Below, in pieces: positions 33,618 to 42,815 of a DNA stretch of 64,000 nucleotides (the first letter of the stretch is position 1; each line of letters begins with the position of its first letter). A model generated the notes under the pieces. The model made no database searches, had not been told where the DNA came from, and worked only from the letters and a program-made list of their open reading frames with translations. The stretch is taken from NCBI RefSeq assembly GCF_008369195.1, contig NZ_VOBC01000001.1, positions 1,116,001-1,180,000 of the forward strand. Reading direction: 5' to 3'. The stretch is from Sporosarcina sp. ANT_H38. Its GTDB lineage: Bacteria > Bacillota > Bacilli > Bacillales_A > Planococcaceae. Made by a program: the position numbers and the translations under genes.

Positions 33618-34562
33618 ATGATACAGAAAATTATTATTCCAACACCTTTCGCAGTCGGCGATGTCAACGCATTTCTTATTAAAGGAGATACACTGTCACT
33701 TGTCGATGCTGGGCCTAAAACCCCTGAAGCATATGAAGCTTTGAAACGAGGCATCAAGAGTGCCGGTTATACATTTAACGATATCGAACAAGTCATTTTA
33801 ACACATCATCATCCTGATCATGCTGGCTGGATTGATGCGTTTGATAACGCTAAAATTCTTGGTCATGTGTACAACGATTTATGGCTGAAGAGGGATGAAG
33901 CATTTTTTCGCTATCATGATACGTTTTATCTCGATCGCCTTATCGAAGAAGGCGTACCTGAACAGTACCTTATATGGGTTAAGAAGATGAAACGATCTGT
34001 GGATCTTATGGGCGAACGTCCGTTAGATGGGATACTTGCAGAGGGGGATATGCTTCCGGGGCATCCTGGATGGGCTATTATGGAAACACCAGGACACGCA
34101 CAGAGTCATATCGTGTTATGGGATGAAAAAAATAAGACGATGATTGGTGGAGACTTAGTGCTTGAAAAAGTGTCTTCAAACCCATTAATCGAGCCGCCAC
34201 TTGATCCTGCGCAAGGACGCCAGCATTCTTTACTGCAATACAACGAATCGTTGAAACGTCTTCTTACTTTACCAGTAGACATTATATATACTGGGCATGG
34301 CAATGAAGTACGCAATGCTCACGAACTTATTGAAAGTCGATTGGTGAAACAGCGCGAACGGGCATTGAAGGTGCTTGCGATGATGGACAATGGCTCACGG
34401 ACAATTTTTGAATTGACACGAGAACTGTTCCCAGCTGTCTATGAAAAAGAACTAGGTCTTACTCTCTCTGAAACGATTGGGCAAACAGATTACCTTGTAG
34501 ATAAAGGTCTAGCTCGTGAAACACGCGATGAACGTGGAGTCCTACATTATGAACAAGCATAA
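33618..34562 (+). CDS. MBL-fold metallo-hydrolase
   Basis: A 314-aa metallo-beta-lactamase-fold hydrolase with the metal motif THHHPDHAG, further ligands in TPGHAQSH, GGD and TGHG, and a C-terminal winged-helix-like region (about 240-310). This layout fits the RNase Z/LACTB2-like YobT/YqgX-type hydrolases; the substrate is unknown. The ATG follows AAAGGGGA. Its end overlaps the SDR gene by 14 bases. Confidence 0.88.
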   Translation: MIQKIIIPTPFAVGDVNAFLIKGDTLSLVDAGPKTPEAYEALKRGIKSAGYTFNDIEQVILTHHHPDHAGWIDAFDNAKILGHVYNDLWLKRDEAFFRYHDTFYLDRLIEEGVPEQYLIWVKKMKRSVDLMGERPLDGILAEGDMLPGHPGWAIMETPGHAQSHIVLWDEKNKTMIGGDLVLEKVSSNPLIEPPLDPAQGRQHSLLQYNESLKRLLTLPVDIIYTGHGNEVRNAHELIESRLVKQRERALKVLAMMDNGSRTIFELTRELFPAVYEKELGLTLSETIGQTDYLVDKGLARETRDERGVLHYEQA

Positions 34563-35301
34563 ATCGATTGTCATAACAGGCGCGACTAGCGGGGTTGGAT
34601 ACGCACTGACGAAACGGCTGTTGGCTGAAGGCTACGAAGTGTGGGCGACGGGCAGGGCACTTGCTGTTTTAGAGGAGCTGCATCTTGAAGGTGCGCATAC
34701 GATTGTTGCAGACTTATCGAAAAGAGAAGACGTCGAGCAATTGATGACTAAGATCGGTTCACCCGATATCGTCATCTTTTCAGCGGGCGTTGGCTCATTC
34801 GATTTCGCGCATGAAACGTCTGATGAAGCGATACAAAGCATGATGACTGTAAACGTCATCGCACCTATGCAGCTTACTAAACTACTATTGCCGAGCATGA
34901 TGAAGCGGCGCAGCGGCCATTTAATTTTCCTCGGTTCCCAAGCTGGAAAAGTGGCAACACCCAAGGCTTCTATATATGCTGCCTCTAAGCATGCCATTAT
35001 CGGTTATACGAACGCGCTTCGTATGGAAGTGGCAGCATTCGACATCAATGTGACAACTATTAACCCAGGTCCGATTGACACACCCTTTCTCGATCTCGCA
35101 GATGAAACAGGTACTTATCGTACATCACTTGGCAGGCATTTATTGACTGTGGAAACCGTGGTCGATGCAGTGGTTAAAACAATAGGGAAACCGGTTCGCG
35201 ATGTGAATTTACCTTGGTATATGGGTGTCACGAGTAGAATGCACGCAATCGCGCCAACACTTGTCGAGCGGTTAGGGCGCAAGTATTTTATGAAGAAATA
35301 A
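34549..35301 (+). CDS. Short-chain dehydrogenase/reductase
   Basis: A 250-aa classical SDR. The cofactor motif is TGATSGVG; NVIAP, the catalytic SxxxYxxxK (SIYAASKHA) and PGPIDTPF follow. Substrate unknown. It starts inside the end of the MBL gene (ATG 34549 after CGTGGAG), so both are probably translated from one message. A weak terminator follows at 35324. Confidence 0.9.
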   Translation: MNKHKSIVITGATSGVGYALTKRLLAEGYEVWATGRALAVLEELHLEGAHTIVADLSKREDVEQLMTKIGSPDIVIFSAGVGSFDFAHETSDEAIQSMMTVNVIAPMQLTKLLLPSMMKRRSGHLIFLGSQAGKVATPKASIYAASKHAIIGYTNALRMEVAAFDINVTTINPGPIDTPFLDLADETGTYRTSLGRHLLTVETVVDAVVKTIGKPVRDVNLPWYMGVTSRMHAIAPTLVERLGRKYFMKK

Positions 35302-35323
35302 AAAGAAAATATTTTTAAAAATG

Positions 35324-35347
35324 CCGGTGTGGACAAACCGGTTTTTT
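35324..35347 (+). terminator. Short terminator after the SDR gene
   Basis: CCGGT...ACCGG followed by TTTTTT. Confidence 0.6.
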
Positions 35348-35648
35348 GCTTTGAGAGAGAATGGGAACAAAAAATGGTTCAGTTCATTTTTAAAAGTGTA
35401 CATATATCTGATATATGAAACCTCGCTAGTGCACATACAAACAAATCGCTCGCTAATTGTATATTCTTCTGCATATGATACATTCCCGTACGAGGTATTA
35501 TTTAGCAGCATTTAAGAACAAATGTTTAGTTGATAACTTAAGGAAGGGAAGGTCTTTGAAAGAAGGAGAAACATCGCGACCGAAAATAGTATTGATATAT
35601 GTACTGGCGAGGTGTATGATTATTTAAAATATTAGGGGTTGTGTGATT

Positions 35649-36380
35649 ATGAAGTTGCCTTCGTTTCAACATGCTGTTGGATTTAGTGTTGCTGATGCCC
35701 TATGCTTGTTCTTGTTAAGCACTACTCTTGAACGAGAAAATTATTCAAAAGCACTCCATGAACACTTCAACTTAGTTTTCCCAGGACGTTCCGTTTCCTA
35801 TGAGTATGTCGCACGTACTGCTAACACATTAGAAAATAACGGCTTTCTTCTCTCTAGAACAGAAGGTCGCAAAAAAATATTTAGAATTACGGAAAAAGGA
35901 AAATCTCGTCTTCAGGAATACAAAAATATCTATGCGCTTCGGTTTAATGAAGTTTCGACTGTCATTGATCGGTTCTATAGCTTTTTAACCCAAAATGGAC
36001 CGCTACCACAGGCTGTTATTGAGCCACTACACAAAGACTTTAGGTCGTTTATTTCAAAGTTACTATCTGTAAAAGATGTTGTTCGATTTATGGCATTGCG
36101 ACTTAGCTTAAATCGTAGATCTTTTCACATGGCCGAGGTTCAGGAGCAATTGAATATTTTGTTTGGTTGGTCTCCGTCAAATGGCTATTTGTATAATATA
36201 GCGCGCGAAATGGAAGAAACCAACTTATTGGTTGGATTCTGGCCGGATGAAAGAAGGACTGTTCGTAAATTATACAAAACGGATGAAAGTGAGCAATTCT
36301 ACATAATCGTATCAGCTTCATTGACTGAACGGATCACTCAAGTCCGTAGTTACTTACACTATATTATAAAAATGGTTTAA
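35649..36380 (+). CDS. Double PadR-like winged-helix regulator
   Basis: About 243 aa. The first half looks like a PadR winged helix (LLSTTLERENYSKALHEHF, then ENNGFLLSRTEGRKKIFRIT with a charged wing), followed by a helix. The second half (about 140-240) repeats the scheme (HMAEVQEQLNILFGWSPSNG, YNIAREMEETNLLVGFW). It would be a fused dimer of winged helices, or a DNA-binding domain with a degenerate second copy. It lies 212 bases upstream of an EPSP synthase gene in the same direction and may control it. ATG 35649 or GTG 35643 could start it. Confidence 0.7.
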   Translation: MKLPSFQHAVGFSVADALCLFLLSTTLERENYSKALHEHFNLVFPGRSVSYEYVARTANTLENNGFLLSRTEGRKKIFRITEKGKSRLQEYKNIYALRFNEVSTVIDRFYSFLTQNGPLPQAVIEPLHKDFRSFISKLLSVKDVVRFMALRLSLNRRSFHMAEVQEQLNILFGWSPSNGYLYNIAREMEETNLLVGFWPDERRTVRKLYKTDESEQFYIIVSASLTERITQVRSYLHYIIKMV

Positions 36381-36591
36381 ATCACACATATAGTTATCGT
36401 ATTTGTAATAGTCATATTGCCATTTAGACATAAAAAATAATCCAACTATGTGTGAACAGATCAATTAGAATGGATTATTTATAAGTTTGATTGTTAGAAT
36501 TTAGAGTTAATTTAAAACGAGTAATAGTGTATTGTGATAGAGTACTGGTTATGATTTATCTGAAAATTTAATCTCGGGAAGGATGTTTAAT

Positions 36592-37947
36592 TTGAGTAGT
36601 GTCGATTTAAAAGCACGGTCGCCGTGGTCAACCTTAAATCAAGTTCAAAGCGTAAGCCTCTCTCCACCTGAAGCACAATCCATTAACGGTGAAGTTAGCA
36701 TACCAGGGAGTAAAAGTCTCACAAACAGGGCGTTAATACTGGCGTCTTTAGCTAACGGGACCACAACCTTATCCGGAATTTTAAAAAGTGATGATTCATA
36801 TTGGTGTATTGATGCACTCAATAACCTTGGCATCAAGACCGAACTAAAGGGAGATACAATTACGGTATATGGTAATAATGCAGTTTGGCCAAATGAAAAT
36901 GCGAATTTATACGTAGGTGCTGCAGGCACTATTGCCCGTTTTCTTCCTGGTGCACTAGCAGTTTCAAAAAACGGGAGTTGGGTTATAGAGGCAAGTAACA
37001 GTATGAGTGAACGTCCTATAAAACCTTTAATCGATGCGCTTACCAAAATGGGCGCACAGATCGATTATCTAGATAAAGACGGCTATTTCCCTCTCCGAAT
37101 AACGGCCAACGAACTCACTGGAGGTTCCGTCAGTATATCTGGCAAACTTTCAAGTCAATTTATAAGTGGCGTGCTACTCGCAAGTCCATATGCAAAAAAA
37201 GACGTAACCGTAACTATCCCGGATCACATTGTTCAGCCAGACTACGTTGAAATTACTTTAAATCTAATGGAGAAATTCGGAGTAAAAGCACAATTCACTG
37301 AAGACCTTAGGGAAATCATTATTCCTAAATCCGAATACAAGGCCTGTGATCTCAAGTTAGAGGCTGATGCTTCAACTGCAAGTTATTTTTTGGCCTTAGC
37401 TGCTATTACAAATGGTCGTGTGAAGATTACTAATCTTTCTTCTAAAAATAGCCAACCTGATATAAATATGATTAATATCTATGAAAAAATGGGATGTACT
37501 GTTACCAGAGGGAATGACTTTATTGAGTTAGTCGGAACACCGACGTTGAAGGGTGGGTTTGAAATTAGCATGCTCGATATGTCAGATCAGACGCTGACGT
37601 TGGCTGCGATTGCCCCATTTGCAACGGGTCCAATTACAATACGAGATGTTGAACATATTCGCTATCATGAATCCGACCGAATTAGCGCTATTTGTACAGA
37701 ATTACAAAAACTTGGTATCAAGGTAAAAGAGTATAAAGATGGCCTAACTGTTTATCCTGGAACGCCACATGCTGCAACGTTGGATTCCTATGACGATCAT
37801 CGAGTGGCGATGTCGTTAGCATTGATTGGCGCGAAGGTTCCAGGCATCGTCATTAATGATCCCGGCTGCGTATCAAAGACTTGTCCAACCTATTTTGACT
37901 TACTGCGTCAACTGGGTGTAGGTGTTGAGTATCACTCACTAAATTGA
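36592..37947 (+). CDS. aroA: 3-Phosphoshikimate 1-carboxyvinyltransferase (EPSP synthase)
   Basis: About 451 aa. It joins phosphoenolpyruvate to shikimate-3-phosphate in the chorismate pathway. Signatures are GSKSLTNRALILASLANG, SGKLSSQFISGVLLA, ADASTASYFLA, RYHESDRIS and SYDDHRVAMSLAL. The PEP loop, normally GNAGTxxR, reads VGAAGTIARFL, with Asn replaced by Ala and Arg retained. That may affect PEP or inhibitor binding. It stands outside any aro operon and behind a winged-helix regulator, so it may be a second, specialised copy. The TTG at 36592 has GGGAAGG nine bases upstream; the ATG at 36583 is too close to it. Confidence 0.9.
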   Translation: MSSVDLKARSPWSTLNQVQSVSLSPPEAQSINGEVSIPGSKSLTNRALILASLANGTTTLSGILKSDDSYWCIDALNNLGIKTELKGDTITVYGNNAVWPNENANLYVGAAGTIARFLPGALAVSKNGSWVIEASNSMSERPIKPLIDALTKMGAQIDYLDKDGYFPLRITANELTGGSVSISGKLSSQFISGVLLASPYAKKDVTVTIPDHIVQPDYVEITLNLMEKFGVKAQFTEDLREIIIPKSEYKACDLKLEADASTASYFLALAAITNGRVKITNLSSKNSQPDINMINIYEKMGCTVTRGNDFIELVGTPTLKGGFEISMLDMSDQTLTLAAIAPFATGPITIRDVEHIRYHESDRISAICTELQKLGIKVKEYKDGLTVYPGTPHAATLDSYDDHRVAMSLALIGAKVPGIVINDPGCVSKTCPTYFDLLRQLGVGVEYHSLN

Positions 37948-38032
37948 AAGTAGAGAATAACAATACAACCCACCATCTTTACTTCGAAGAAATGATTTAC
38001 TGTAATAGTAAGACGGATGGAGGAACACATTT

Positions 38033-38518
38033 ATGCGTCAAGAAGTAGATCGCGCAATTGAATTACGTATAGAAGGTAAGCACAAGGAATCGAACGAAAT
38101 ACTGTTAACTTTGGTGAAAGTTTATCCAGAGGATTCATTCATCAACTATCAATGTGCGTGGAGTTTTGATGTATTAGGGGAAGAATCACAAGCAGTACCT
38201 TTTTATGAAAAGGCTATCCAACTAGGACTACCTGAACAAGAATTAGAGGGAGCTTTTATAGGATTAGGAAGCACCTATCGAACATTGGGATATTACGAAA
38301 AGTCTAAAAAAATATTTCTAAAAGCAATGGAGCAGTTTCCAGACAATCGAGCCATCCAAGTGTTCTACTCGATGACACTATATAATTTAAAAGAGCATGA
38401 TGGAGCCATGGAGTTACTACTTAAATGCTTAACTGATACGACAGTAGATCAAGAGATTTTAAGTTATAAGAAAGCAGTTGGTTTTTATTCCGATAAATTA
38501 GATCACGTTTGGAGTTAA
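38033..38518 (+). CDS. Tetratricopeptide-repeat protein
   Basis: A 161-aa protein of three to four TPR helices pairs (SFINYQCAWSFDVLGEESQA, GSTYRTLGYYEKSKKIFLKA, QVFYSMTLYNLKEHDGAMEL). It is a binding scaffold without enzymatic motifs. It resembles the short cytoplasmic TPR proteins common in Bacillus. The ATG has a GGAGGAAC site. It stands 70 bases upstream of the kinase gene but is probably transcribed separately. Confidence 0.85.
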   Translation: MRQEVDRAIELRIEGKHKESNEILLTLVKVYPEDSFINYQCAWSFDVLGEESQAVPFYEKAIQLGLPEQELEGAFIGLGSTYRTLGYYEKSKKIFLKAMEQFPDNRAIQVFYSMTLYNLKEHDGAMELLLKCLTDTTVDQEILSYKKAVGFYSDKLDHVWS

Positions 38519-38589
38519 TCGTGTCCATCAAAGGAATTATATCGGTATTTTTTAAGGATCTTCGTGATTTTGAATAGGGGATGAAGTAG

Positions 38590-40242
38590 TTGTATGAAGA
38601 CATAGCTGAAAATGAATTAAAGGTATTAAAAGTCATTGCTGAAACGTTAAATCGTTCGAATGACTTAAATAACATGCTTCAATCTGTACTTATTGAATTA
38701 TTAAAAGTAACTGGGTTGGCAACAGGATGGATATTTCTTGTTGATGAAAAGCCCCGATATAGTCTTGTGGCAAGTGCAAATTTACCCGCTGCACTGTCAT
38801 TTGAAAATAACAAACGGATGCGTAAGGGTACATGTTTTTGTTTAAATGAATATTGGGATGGAAAGCTGACTGAACCAGTTAATATGATAGAATGCAAATG
38901 CAAACGTTTGGAGAATGCCGTGAAGTATTCGTGGGGAGATACGAATGGGATTTCCCATCATGCGACGATTCCTTTATCGGCTGGAACAGAAAGGTTTGGC
39001 ATTTTAAACGTTGCATCTCCGGGAAAGAAACAATTTTCTAAGGGAGAACTAACCTTACTTCAATCGGTGGCTTATCAAATAGGAACGGCAATAAAAAGAA
39101 CTCAATTATATCATTCTCAAAAGAACCGCGCAGAAAGTTTTGAGAAACTGGATGAAGTGATTCGCTTTATTTGGGGAATTTCTGATGTACAAGAGCTACC
39201 GGGAAAAGTAGTAGAAGCTAGCGAGAAAGTATTTCAATGGCCAGTGATTGCTTTTTATATGAAAGAAGGTAGTGGGCTACGGTTACATGCCCTTAATAAA
39301 GAACTAAAAACAGATACTAGTATTCGAGTTTCAAGCAGTTCCAATAATGATATTAGTAAGGCTTATTTTGAACAAAAAATTATTAAAAATAAGTCAGCCC
39401 ATCACCAGCTTCTTGCGCTGGGACTCCCAGGGCAAGAGGCGTCTATTGCGATACCATTGTTAACTTTGGGGGAAGTGCAACGAGGGGTTCTCTTTGTTGC
39501 TGGAAAAAAGGAAACGATTTTATCGGATAGTGAAATAGAAGTGTTGAAAGCGCTATCCGACCATATTTCTTTAGCTATGGAAAGTATTCTAGTTAATGAA
39601 AAACGACAAGAATTGTTATTGTATGAGGAACGTAATAGGCTTGCACGGGATTTACACGATTCTGTAAACCAGAAACTATTTTCATTGTCTTTAACAAGCA
39701 GTGGTGTGAAGGCAATGATTCTAAAAGACGATACACTTCTAAGAGAAGCCATGAACGATATTCAGCAGCTTTCTCAGGATGCATTAAAAGAAATGAAATC
39801 ACTTATCTGGCAACTTCGTCCAGCCGGAGTAGAAATGGGTTTAATTGCAGGTTTGAAAAAATACGGAAATAACCTTGGATTAGCTGTGTCCGGTTATGTT
39901 GAAGGCGTACACAATTTGTCTCGGGCAATCGAAGAAACACTTTGGCGTATTGGTCAGGAAGCCTTAAACAATATAAAAAAGCATGCTGATACACGTCAAG
40001 TGTTCCTCAGATTACATACAACTAATGATGGTGTTTTTTTTGAAGTTTCAGATCAAGGGAATGGTTTTCATCTTGATAAGCTATTCAACGAAAAATGGTC
40101 ACTTGGCCTTATTAGTATGAGGGAACGTGCAGAATTGGCAGGAGGATCATTGGAAATTCAAAGCAGTCCTGGTGAAGGAACGACATTAAACATTATCATC
40201 CCTTGGCTGGACAAAGAAGGAAGTGATTGCCATGGCTATTAA
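38590..40242 (+). CDS. GAF sensor histidine kinase with CxC...CxC motif (AirS/YhcY-like)
   Basis: A 550-aa soluble kinase of the NarL-partner type. It has two GAF domains (about 20-170 and 190-335), a HisKA_3 domain with the phospho-His in ERNRLARDLHDSVNQ, and an HATPase (DQGNGF, GLISMRERAELAGGS). The first GAF domain carries Cys82, Cys84, Cys102 and Cys104, a set that could hold a [2Fe-2S] cluster as proposed for staphylococcal AirS. Redox or oxygen sensing is therefore likely. The start is TTG (AGGGGA about ten bases upstream). The end overlaps the response regulator. Confidence 0.88.
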   Translation: MYEDIAENELKVLKVIAETLNRSNDLNNMLQSVLIELLKVTGLATGWIFLVDEKPRYSLVASANLPAALSFENNKRMRKGTCFCLNEYWDGKLTEPVNMIECKCKRLENAVKYSWGDTNGISHHATIPLSAGTERFGILNVASPGKKQFSKGELTLLQSVAYQIGTAIKRTQLYHSQKNRAESFEKLDEVIRFIWGISDVQELPGKVVEASEKVFQWPVIAFYMKEGSGLRLHALNKELKTDTSIRVSSSSNNDISKAYFEQKIIKNKSAHHQLLALGLPGQEASIAIPLLTLGEVQRGVLFVAGKKETILSDSEIEVLKALSDHISLAMESILVNEKRQELLLYEERNRLARDLHDSVNQKLFSLSLTSSGVKAMILKDDTLLREAMNDIQQLSQDALKEMKSLIWQLRPAGVEMGLIAGLKKYGNNLGLAVSGYVEGVHNLSRAIEETLWRIGQEALNNIKKHADTRQVFLRLHTTNDGVFFEVSDQGNGFHLDKLFNEKWSLGLISMRERAELAGGSLEIQSSPGEGTTLNIIIPWLDKEGSDCHGY

Positions 40243-40882
40243 AGTTTTACTAGTTGATAATCATCTTGTTGTGTTGCAAGGATTGCGCTTTTTTCTAAAT
40301 ACCCAAAACGACATTGAAATAGTTGGAGAGGCGAATAATGGACTAAAGGCACTTGAGGAAGTTGGTAAATTAAAACCTGACGTTGTTTTAATGGATCTGA
40401 TGATGCCTATCATGGATGGAATTGAAGCAACGAAACAAATTAAATCAACATACCCGGATGTAAAAGTAATTGTTTTAACAAGCTATTTCGATCAAGATCA
40501 TGTACTTCCTGCACTTAGGGCAGGTGCAATTGGTTACCAACTGAAAGACATTGAACCTGATGAATTGGTCGAAGCTATTCGCGCAGCATACCAAGGTCTA
40601 ACTCGACTTCATCCCATAGCAACAAATTTGTTGTTGGCAAGTATATCCACTAATGGTCAACCAACAGATTCAGAGACCAGAATAGCAGAACTCACAAAGC
40701 GTGAAATAGATGTTTTGAATCAAATTACGCTTGGAAATAATAATAAAAAAATTGCTTTGGAATTGAACATAACAGAAAAAACAGTGAAAACACATGTGAG
40801 TAACATATTAAGTAAACTTGACCTAAATGATCGAACACAAGCTGCTATTTTCGCGATAAAAAACTGTATTTTTGATAATTAA
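40232..40882 (+). CDS. NarL/LuxR-family response regulator (AirR/YhcZ-like)
   Basis: A 216-aa regulator. The receiver has its phospho-acceptor at Asp55 (VVLMDLMMP). The C-terminal LuxR helix-turn-helix carries LTKREIDVLNQITLGNNNKK and TEKTVKTHVSNIL. It is translated with the kinase: ATG 40232 lies 11 bases before the kinase stop, after GAAGGAAGTG. The pair should act on genes for respiration or redox stress if the AirSR comparison holds. Confidence 0.92.
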   Translation: MAIKVLLVDNHLVVLQGLRFFLNTQNDIEIVGEANNGLKALEEVGKLKPDVVLMDLMMPIMDGIEATKQIKSTYPDVKVIVLTSYFDQDHVLPALRAGAIGYQLKDIEPDELVEAIRAAYQGLTRLHPIATNLLLASISTNGQPTDSETRIAELTKREIDVLNQITLGNNNKKIALELNITEKTVKTHVSNILSKLDLNDRTQAAIFAIKNCIFDN

Positions 40883-40908
40883 GAATAGTTTCATACGAAA
40901 GTCGTAGA

Positions 40909-40937
40909 ACCCCTACATTAATAGTAGGGGTATTTTG
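40909..40937 (+). terminator. Terminator of the two-component operon
   Basis: A perfect 8-bp stem ACCCCTAC/GTAGGGGT followed by ATTTTG. Confidence 0.75.
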
Positions 40938-41032
40938 CTGCCATTATTCATTCAAAATCCCGAAGACTGCGGGGGCTATCTAGCTGTATCATTAATCTTG
41001 AGACTAAGATAAAACAAGGGAGGAACTAAACC

Positions 41033-41224
41033 ATGGATTTTAATGGATATGTTGTTAGTTACGAAGTAGAGACACGGAAAAAACAAGTAGATGCAATTGC
41101 TGATAGGAATAGAAAATGTGGAAAGCCTGCAATCTCCAATAATAATCAGACGGCAAAAAAAAGCCTGCGTTTCAATCTATTTACCCAAAAAATCAGGATT
41201 GATTGTTGTAATTGCGATTTTTAA
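41033..41224 (+). CDS. Small protein with strong ribosome binding site, unknown
   Basis: A 63-aa basic protein. The GGGAGGAAC seven bases before its ATG argues that it is translated. The N terminus (MDFNGYVVSYEVETRKKQVD) looks like an amphipathic helix; the end holds a CCNC cysteine group. No family recognised. Confidence 0.5.
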   Translation: MDFNGYVVSYEVETRKKQVDAIADRNRKCGKPAISNNNQTAKKSLRFNLFTQKIRIDCCNCDF

Positions 41225-41308
41225 ATCTAAGTGATTGTTCTAGTATGTTGGAAATAATTAGCGATTTTGCAAAGTTAAAAACAAATTCTAAGGAGGAGTT
41301 ACGATTAA

Positions 41309-42004
41309 ATGGAAATAAAATTAGTCGTTTTGAGAACCAATAAGTTAATGGAAATGAAAAAATTCTATGTTGACACTTTAGGATTCTCTTTAATTAAAGA
41401 AGATATGGTTAGCTTTCGAATAGCTGTTGGCACAAGTGAGTTAGAGTTTACCACAAATGAAACAGAAGGTAACCCCTTCTATCACTTCGCCTTTAACATT
41501 CCAGCTAATAAATTTACAGAAGCAAAATCGTGGACAAAAGAAAGAGTAATTCTAACGGTTGAAGATGATAAGGATGAAGTTCAATTTCTTCAATCACATG
41601 CACTATATTTCTATGACCCTGCTGGCAATATCGTAGAGTTTATATCAAGACATTTAGTATCCAAAGACAGTTTGATACCTTTTTCAATCAATAGTATAGC
41701 CAATATAAGCGAAATTAGTTTAATTGTAAATGACTCAATAGATGCAAGTAAACAGCTGAAGAGAATTGGAGTTACTGAACATGAAAATAGTGAAATAAGC
41801 AAGGAACAGCTTAATTTTATGGGAGAGAAAGAAAAAGGGGTATTCCTATTATTAACTGAGCCTGGGAGGAAGTGGTTGTTTTCTGATAAACTGTCTACGA
41901 TTCATCCACTTGAAATTATATTAATAAACAACCACAAAATTGTCATCGATTCGGATAATGAGTTACAGATTTATCCGAACGATAAGGCTACAAATATGTA
42001 TTGA
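41309..42004 (+). CDS. VOC-family (glyoxalase/dioxygenase fold) protein
   Basis: A 231-aa protein with an N-terminal vicinal-oxygen-chelate module (VVLRTNKLMEMKKFYVDTLG, ALYFYDPAGNIVEFI) and a second, degenerate C-terminal half. The metal ligand Glu of the first module (NIVEFI) is kept. The activity is unknown; many relatives are antibiotic-binding or CppA-like. The ATG follows AAGGAGGAG. Another VOC gene follows in the same direction. Confidence 0.82.
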   Translation: MEIKLVVLRTNKLMEMKKFYVDTLGFSLIKEDMVSFRIAVGTSELEFTTNETEGNPFYHFAFNIPANKFTEAKSWTKERVILTVEDDKDEVQFLQSHALYFYDPAGNIVEFISRHLVSKDSLIPFSINSIANISEISLIVNDSIDASKQLKRIGVTEHENSEISKEQLNFMGEKEKGVFLLLTEPGRKWLFSDKLSTIHPLEIILINNHKIVIDSDNELQIYPNDKATNMY

Positions 42005-42112
42005 TTACCTTTTATGCTGAGTAGAGGAAAATTATGGTGACTGAATATTTATAAAGTGTAGATTTGTTGATACAATTAATGAAATAAGAATTATACTGAA
42101 AGGATTGGGATT

Positions 42113-42529
42113 ATGGGAAATCAATGGCCAGCAGAAATGCAAGTTGCACAAGTTCGAGTGGCACGTCCTACGGATCAGTTAAGAGAGGTTGAAGAGTTCT
42201 ATTGTGAAGGAATTGGTCTACGTAAAGTGGGTTCATTTGAAGGACATGAGGGATATGATGGTTTAATGATTGGGCTTCCTAATACGACCTATCATTTAGA
42301 ATTTACACAACATATTGATGGCAGTCCATGTCCGGTCCCTACGAAAGATAATTTGCTAGTTTTATATATTCCGGATAGTAGGACTATAGAAGAAATCGCA
42401 AATAGGCTGAAATCTATGGGATATGATTCAGTACCTCCTGAAAATCCATATTGGGCAAAATTAGGGATAACCATAGAAGACCCGGACGGTTGGAGAATTG
42501 TCTTAATGAACACGCCTGGCATAGCGTAA
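42113..42529 (+). CDS. VOC-family protein, YycE-like
   Basis: A 138-aa single glyoxalase-fold protein (VRVARPTDQLREVEEFYCEG, ITIEDPDGWRIVLMNT). Length and sequence style match B. subtilis YycE, of unknown activity. The ATG follows AAAGGATTGGG. It is 108 bases behind the other VOC gene. Confidence 0.85.
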   Translation: MGNQWPAEMQVAQVRVARPTDQLREVEEFYCEGIGLRKVGSFEGHEGYDGLMIGLPNTTYHLEFTQHIDGSPCPVPTKDNLLVLYIPDSRTIEEIANRLKSMGYDSVPPENPYWAKLGITIEDPDGWRIVLMNTPGIA

Positions 42530-42815
42530 AATAATAAAGACTAATTTGATTGTATTTGGAGTTCTCAGTGAATTAATGTATATACAGTAGGGTTAATTTA
42601 ACTGGAGGCTTCACAAGTCATTAATACATCAGGCCCCCTTACTTCTCGCATTAATGGAGCTAACAAACTTTTATAGGTCTAAAGCAATCGAATGGTATTT
42701 TAATAAAGATTGCATGTAGTCAGTGTATCCATCAGAGAATATACTTGATATTTTTAGAATTAATCATTTAAACAATCGTATGTATTGAGAATAAGTATAA
42801 ATGGGAGTGTCAGTA

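Noticed and set aside
35272..35515. Overlapping plus and minus ORFs downstream of the SDR gene
   Set aside because: Mirror frames in non-coding DNA; neither has a ribosome binding site or domain.
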